Shown here piece by piece: positions 58,532-64,000 of a stretch of DNA of 64,000 nucleotides. The DNA is taken from contig NC_081186.1 in the NCBI RefSeq assembly GCF_029867415.1, positions 25,361,915 to 25,425,914 of the forward strand, in the 5' to 3' direction. This DNA is from Vicia villosa. Taxonomy: Eukaryota > Streptophyta > Magnoliopsida > Fabales > Fabaceae. The position numbers were made by a program, and so were the translations under genes. How positions within the stretch are numbered: position 1 is the first letter of the stretch; the number at the start of each line of letters is the position of its first letter. The notes below the pieces were generated by a model. That model made no database searches. It was not told the DNA's origin and worked only from the letters and a program-made list of their open reading frames with translations.

Positions 58532-61500
58532 AATAATATTCAGTTAACCTTTCATACCACGCTCTGGGAGCTTGTTTCAACCCATAGAGAGCTTTTCTTA
58601 GTTTGTAGACATGATCAGGCAGATTTGGATCAGCGAACCCTTTAGGTTGTTCCACATATACTTCTTCATTCAAATATCCATTTAGAAAGACACTTTTTAC
58701 ATCCATCTGATATAGCTTGAACTCAGGATGCAGGCTACTCCTAGTAGTAGTCTGATTGACTCAAGTCTTTCTACAGGTGCAAAAGTCTCATCAAAGTCTA
58801 CTCCTTCCACTTGAGTGTATCCTTGAGCTACTAACCTGGCTTTGTTTCTTGTTATGACACCTTGTTCATCAGACTTGTTCTTGTATATCCACTTGGTACC
58901 AATGATATTCATTCCTTCTGGTCTAGGTACTAGTTCCCATACTTCATTTCTTTTGAATTGTGCAAGTTCATCCTGCATGGCATTGATCCAAAATTCATCT
59001 GTCAAGGCTTCCTTTACGTTTTTTGGTTCAATTTTGGACACAAAGCAGGAGTTGGCTATAGTTCCTCTTGATCTGGTCATTATTCCACTGTTGAGATCTC
59101 CTATGATAAGTTCCTTGGGGTGATCTTTCTGAATTCTAATAGACGGATCTTTGCTGATTGCCTCAGGTTTTGGTTCTGAAGGAGTCTCATTATTTACTTC
59201 AGGTTGGTTTGTCTGCTCAGCCTGAATTTCAAGGAATGTTTCGACATTCTCTGTGACATCGAATTCTCCATGTTGATCATCAACGATCACATTAATGGAT
59301 TCCATCAACACTTGTGTTCTGGTGTTGAATACTCTATACGCTCTGCTGTTTGTGGAGTATCCCAAGAAGATGCCTTCATCACTTTTGGAGTCCATTTTTC
59401 TTCTTTGGTCTCGATCTGTCAGGATATAGCACTTGTTGCCAAATACATGAAAATAATTGACACTTGGTTTCTTACCTCTCTAGAGTTCATAGAGAGTAGA
59501 TGAGGTTCATTTTCTCAATGTTACTCTGTTATGGACATAGCAGGTTGTGTTCATAGCCTCAGCCCAAAAGTTCATGGGTAGCTTCTTAGCATGAATCATT
59601 GCTCTGGTTGATTCTTGTATAGTCCTGTTTTTCCTTTCTACTACTCTGTTTTGTTGAGGTGTAATAGGAGAGAATTCATGACAGATTCCTTCCGTTGAAC
59701 AGAATTCAGCAAATTTGGCATTCTCAAATTCCTTTCCATGATCGCTCCTGATTCTGATAACAGCTCTTTCCTTTTCTCTTTGCAGTCTAGTGCAGAGCTC
59801 CTTAAATACTTCAAATACATCAGATTTTTCTCTAATGAAGCTTATCCATGTGTATCTAGAGTAATCATCAACCACCACATAAGCATATCTTTTTCCTCTA
59901 AGACTTTCCACTTGCATTGGTCCCATTAGATCCATATGCAGCAGTTCCAGGGTTTTAGAGGTAGTGAGTTGACTGATCTTTGGATGAGGAGTCCTGGTTT
60001 GCTTGCCAGCCTGACATTCTCCGCATACTTTTCCTTCATCAATCTGTAGTTTTGGTATTCCTCTCACAGTTTCCTTGTTTATGATCTTTTTCATCCCTCT
60101 CAGATGTAGATGTCCCAGTTTTTGATGCCACAGTCTGACCTATTTTTCTTCTTTTGCCATGGAGCATATTGATGAATGACTTGCTGTTTTAGGTTCCCAT
60201 AAGTAACAGTTGTCTTTGGATCTCACTCCCTTTATGACCTCTACATTTTCTTCATTAGTGACCACGCATTCATCTTTGATAAATCTGACTTTTAGACCTT
60301 GATTACACAGTTGACTGATGTTGATCAAGTTTGCAGCTAGTCCTTTGACCATTAGAACACTGTCTAGTTGAAGGGCTCCCGAATGTTCTAGCCTTCCTAC
60401 CCCTTTAATCTCTCCCCTGGCTCCATCACCAAAGGTCACATAGCTAGTGGAATGTGGCTGGATTTCTTCTAACAAGTTTTTCATCCCTGTCATGTGTTTT
60501 GAACATCCACTATCAAAATACCAGTCTCCTTTAGTTGATACCCTCAAGGAGGTGTGAGCAATCAATGCAGAACCTTTGGCAACCAATTGTTGTTTCTTGA
60601 TAGGGTTGTGCTGGTTGAGATTGTTCGTATTAGTTTGCCAAGGATAACCAAAAAGTTTGTAGTAGAACGGTTTTAGGTGGCCAAACCATCCACAGTAGTG
60701 GCATCTCCATTTCTGAAATTTCCTTTTTGTTTGGTTCCAGTTCCTCATTTCATGATGTCGTGACATTGATACTGATGTTTGATTGACATGATAAGCTTTA
60801 GGTTCTGTCTTTTTCCACCCTAGACTGGGTTCAGTTTTCTTTATAAATCCTAATCCAGACAGATTCCCTACTTCTTGTCCAAGTTCAAGAATCTTTTCAA
60901 GGGAGTCAGTCCCATTGTTCAACATTCTAATTGATCTTGACATCTGATCTAGTTTGCAGTTAAGAGTGTTGATTTCAGCGTTGAGATGTATTATGGTTGC
61001 TAGAAGTTCTCTCTTTTCGACTTCCAGTTCTTCTATAATTTTCTTTTGTTTCTCCCTTAATCTCCACATTTCAGTACTCTTGGCTCTTAGATCATTGTAT
61101 GAGGTAGCCAATTCTTCGAAGGTAGACTCCTTTTTGCCGATTTTGTGTTCAAGTGCACACACACTTGTTAAATCAGCACATTCCTCTTCAGCATCACTAT
61201 ATGAGTCTCCGTCAGATCGAGTGACATACATACCTTTTCTTTGCTCTTTGAGGTAGGTGGGACATTCAGCTCTAATGTGTCCATATCCTTCACATGCGTG
61301 ACATTGAACCCTTTTTCTTGATCTGCCTTTTCTTCAGCTTTGAATCTTCTGTTAGGAACATAGGTTTTGATGATGTCATTAGAAGTGTTCTTGACATTGA
61401 ATCTGGACTTCTTATCAACCCTTTTAATAAGTCTGTTGAATTGTTTTCCGAGCATGGCTATGGCTTCTGATAGATTTTCATTACTTCCACCATTATCATC

Positions 61501-62189
61501 TGTGTTGGTGACCAAGGCTATGCTTTTGTTCTTCTTTTCAACAGGCTCACATATGCTCATCTCAAAGGTTTGTAGAGACCCAATGAGTTCGTCCACCTTC
61601 ATGTTGCTGATGTCTTGGGCTTCCTCTATGGCAGTCACCTTCATGTAAAATCGCTTAGGCAGTGATCTGAGGATCTTTCTTACCAATTTTTCCTCAGTCA
61701 TTTTTTCTCCTAAGGCTCCTGAGTTGTTTGAAATCTCAAGAACATTCATATAGAATTCATAAATGGATTCAACCTCTTTCATCTTGAGATTTTCAAACTT
61801 AGTGGTAAGCATTTGAAGTCTCGACATCTTTACCTTGGATGTGCCTTCATGTGCTATTTTTTGAGAATATCCCAAGCTTCTTTAGCTAGCTCACAGTGTT
61901 GCACAAGCCTAAATATGTTCTTGTCAATCCCATTGAATAAGGCACTTAGGGCCTTGGAATTTCCCAAAGCTAGATCTTCTTCAGTTTTGTTCCATTGAGT
62001 TTCAGGAATTAGAACAGTGGTTCCATCTTCCATAATCTTCTCAGGATGTTTCCATCTGCTTTCCACAGCTCTCCAGGCCTTGCTGTCCACAGACTTTATG
62101 ACTGCTACCATACGAGGTTTCTAGTAGTCATAGTTAGAGCCATCCATGATGGGCGGTCTATTCCCAAACGCTAACAGTTCCTTATCCAT
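58532..62189 (-). pseudogene. SIRE/Maximus-like copia gag-pol, 3'-truncated
   Basis: From ATG 62189 (MDKELLAFGNRPPIM): gag with a TAG where Trp is expected (near 62121), a frame change near 61870, and zinc knuckle CHACEGYGHIRAEC in a shifted frame (about 61310-61270). A second CCHC-like motif (CGWFGHLKPF) is near 60700. Protease WYFDSGCSKHMTG follows (about 60520), then integrase blocks LLHMDLMGPM, IRSDHGKEF and QQNRVVERKNRT (60094-59507). RT contains [14 protein letters not shown] and [17 protein letters not shown], then [18 protein letters not shown], where the sequence breaks at 58532. The remaining RT, RNase H and 3' LTR are gone, except probably the piece at 33762-33884. Several stops and shifts make it inactive. 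Confidence 0.9.
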
Positions 62190-62246
62190 AGTACCAGAAT
62201 CTTGTTATCCCTAGATCTCACCCAGATGAAAACAGGCAGGGTGCCT

Positions 62247-62259
62247 GCTCTGATGCCAA
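62247..62259 (-). promoter_or_regulatory. Copia primer-binding site, initiator Met tRNA
   Basis: The minus strand reads TTGGCATCAGAGC directly after the LTR end. One base differs from the usual TTGGTATCAGAGC. Confidence 0.85.
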
Positions 62260-62260
62260 T

Positions 62261-63167
62261 TGAAAATTCTAGTACCACATGCTCGATGTCTTGCTGGATG
62301 TTATGACATCCACAATTACACAACACAGATAATTAAAAACAAGACAGCATAAAACAATAAAGAACACACAGAATTGTTTACCCAGTTCGGTTCAAACAAC
62401 CTACTCTGGGGGCTACCAAGCCAGGGAGGGAATCCAATATAAGCAGAATTAATTCAGAGTTAAACTCCCCCATTTACAACTCCTCACTTAAAACCTACCC
62501 AATGCAATTCCAACCTATTCCTAGACCTGAGTATCTCCACTCACTCCCCCTCAATCACAGCACTGATTACAAATAAACATAAACAATTACAGAGAGAAGA
62601 CACACTTCAAAAACACACCTTGATCTGCTTAAAAGATTCAATCAAGAGACACACACTCGTGCTTAAAATCTTAGAGTGATAAATAACAAACACAACCTAT
62701 TCCAACGCAATCATCAGAGACAATTGCTTGGAGTACAAGAGACAACTACAGAACTTCGGTTCTTCACAATACACAATCTGCTCTATCTGCGTTCCAAATT
62801 AGGATTGCAGTCTTTTTATATGCAGCTCCTGGGCCTTGGGCTTTTTTAGAAACAAATTAGGGTTAACCAAGTTAACCTAATTCACACGTCATTTGGTTGT
62901 TACAGAATATGTTGTCAGCAAGATCTTCTTGACGAAATATTCAGCACACAATAAAAGGTTTCCTAAACAGTTAATTGAGAGAAATCAGGAAACACAATTA
63001 ATAAATCATAACAGCTCCTGCTGTCACACAAGGATGTCATGACATCGGTCATGACATTCACTACAGATCCTGTATTAGCTTAACACATATGCATCCTGCA
63101 TAACACAATATCAACCAAGTATGTTTTACCACAAATGCAGCCAACATGAAAACACCTTCAGTTAACA
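62261..63167 (-). repeat. 5' LTR of the SIRE-like copia
   Basis: 907 bp on the minus strand, from TGTTAACTGAAGG (63167) to CTAGAATTTTCA (62261). It matches the plus-strand copia LTR at 49435-50610 in several blocks. A perfect 14-bp palindrome GATGTCATGACATC lies at 63033-63046, with partial copies near it and near 62300. Confidence 0.85.
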
Positions 63168-63329
63168 TGATGAACTAGTTGATGTTGTTATTAATAAGAT
63201 GGAATTATTGTCGTTGTTGCTAGTATGCGGAATTTGTTGTTGTTATTGTCGTTGTAGACCCTATGGTCAATGTTGATAATTTGTATTGCGGTGTATTTAT
63301 GAAGTGAATTAATGTTGTATGATGATACG
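63168..63329 (+). other. Short remnant of a Tekay-like LTR
   Basis: The phrase GAAGTGAATTAATGTTGTATGATGATAC resembles the LTR relic near 32755-32785. It is cut at 63330 by the next LTR. Confidence 0.35.
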
Positions 63330-64000
63330 TGTCATATCCCAAAATTTGCCCTCATACATTTGCAAACGTCATTTTATTTCGAATAAGTGACGTAGCACAG
63401 TTGGTAAGGATTTGAGGTTAAAAGGTACATGAGCGAGAAGTCCCGAACTCAAATCTCACTTCTAACATTTCTCCTTTTATATTTGTTTTCTAATTTTAAT
63501 TCTAAATTTATTTCCATTATTCAAAAATCATAAAAATTGCATTTTTTATTATTTTAATTTAATTTTCGCACTAATTAAATAGGCATTTTTTAAAATAGTC
63601 AATTTTCACTTTTATGCATTTTTTAGTCAAAAAATCACCAAAAATCATAAAATATTCAAAAAATCCAAAAAAGGAAGTTTTTAATTTTATTTGTTCTATT
63701 TTTAACACGTTCACAACTTGGGTAACAAGTAAAGATCTTTTTAAGAAAATATTAGTTAATCATTTAAAATATCACAATCAAATTATTTTTGATTTAAGCT
63801 TTTAATGAATAGTTAATATTTGATTTTTTTATTCCATATTTATTGACCTAAGTTACACTATAAACATCACTAATTTTTACACATTAGGCATTTACAACAA
63901 CTTTCTAACCCTTATTCTCACCCTCTCTTCTCACAAACACAAATTATTTTCTCCTCCTTCTCTCTAAGATCAAACTTCACTCTCTCATGAATACCATAAC
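63330..64000 (+). mobile_element. Start of an Ogre-like LTR, runs off the window
   Basis: It starts TGTCATATCCCAAAATTTGCCC, a common legume Ogre-like LTR start. It is AT-rich with no gene: the 63-codon frame at 63614-63805 is low-complexity and unrecognised. A tRNA-like segment lies 55 bp inside. Confidence 0.6.
63385..63461 (+). other. tRNA-like segment near LTR start
   Basis: It has a perfect A box TAGCACAGTTGG (63393-63404), a degenerate B box (GAACTCAAATC) and a near-perfect acceptor stem (AAGTGAC with CTCACTT) over 77 nt. It is a decayed tRNA-derived sequence. Confidence 0.6.

Overview
The window is nuclear DNA of a legume, most likely from the tribe Fabeae (Pisum, Vicia, Lathyrus, Lens). 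The reasons are an intron-bearing plant gene and very dense nested LTR retrotransposons. These include Ogre-like elements with a tRNA-Arg primer-binding site, chromodomain Ty3/gypsy (Tekay-like) elements with LTRs of about 1.9-2.0 kb, and SIRE/Maximus-type Ty1/copia elements. The genus is an inference. Only one intact host gene is visible: a five-exon plastid methionine sulfoxide reductase B (MSRB1) on the minus strand at 13039-15174. || Layout. 1-7.6 kb: copia-like LTR pieces and a decayed gypsy-type gene. 7655-12062: a minus-strand Helitron with a textbook 3' hairpin plus CTAG end and a matching 5' end. 12.5-15.4 kb: an exon-like fragment, MSRB1 (with LTR-like DNA in intron 2) and its upstream region. 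15.5-18.2 kb: a broken plant-mobile-domain (PMD/MAIN-like) gene in a repeat carrying TTCGGAAATGCATTTCCGAA palindromes. 18793-31708: Tekay-like element 1, with TSD atatt and both LTRs, whose coding region is split by a deleted Ogre-like element at 22071-27020. 31.7-33.9 kb: a Tekay-like LTR relic and a copia RNase H fragment. 33885-58531: a minus-strand Tekay-like element 3 that holds an Ogre-like solo LTR (35151-47864, TSD ctatc), a plus-strand copia end (about 48.2-50.6 kb) and a truncated Ogre (51563-57158). The solo LTR itself holds Tekay-like element 2 (36631-44955, TSD ttaac), which is nearly intact. 58.5-63.2 kb: a 3'-truncated minus-strand SIRE-like copia. 63330 to the end: the start of another Ogre-like LTR. 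|| How it fits together. Element 2 is the youngest complete unit. Its LTRs differ at roughly a dozen places by eye, and gag-pol is one frame apart from a single TAG. TSDs and junctions give the order SIRE copia, then element 3, then Ogre-like solo LTR, then element 2. || The most unusual signals are in the LTRs rather than the coding regions. Unrelated families each carry a cluster of short self-complementary motifs, a different motif in each family. In the Tekay-like LTRs this cluster lies inside what looks like a conserved LTR intron of about 1.2-1.3 kb. tRNA-like A-box/B-box segments recur in the Ogre-like LTRs.
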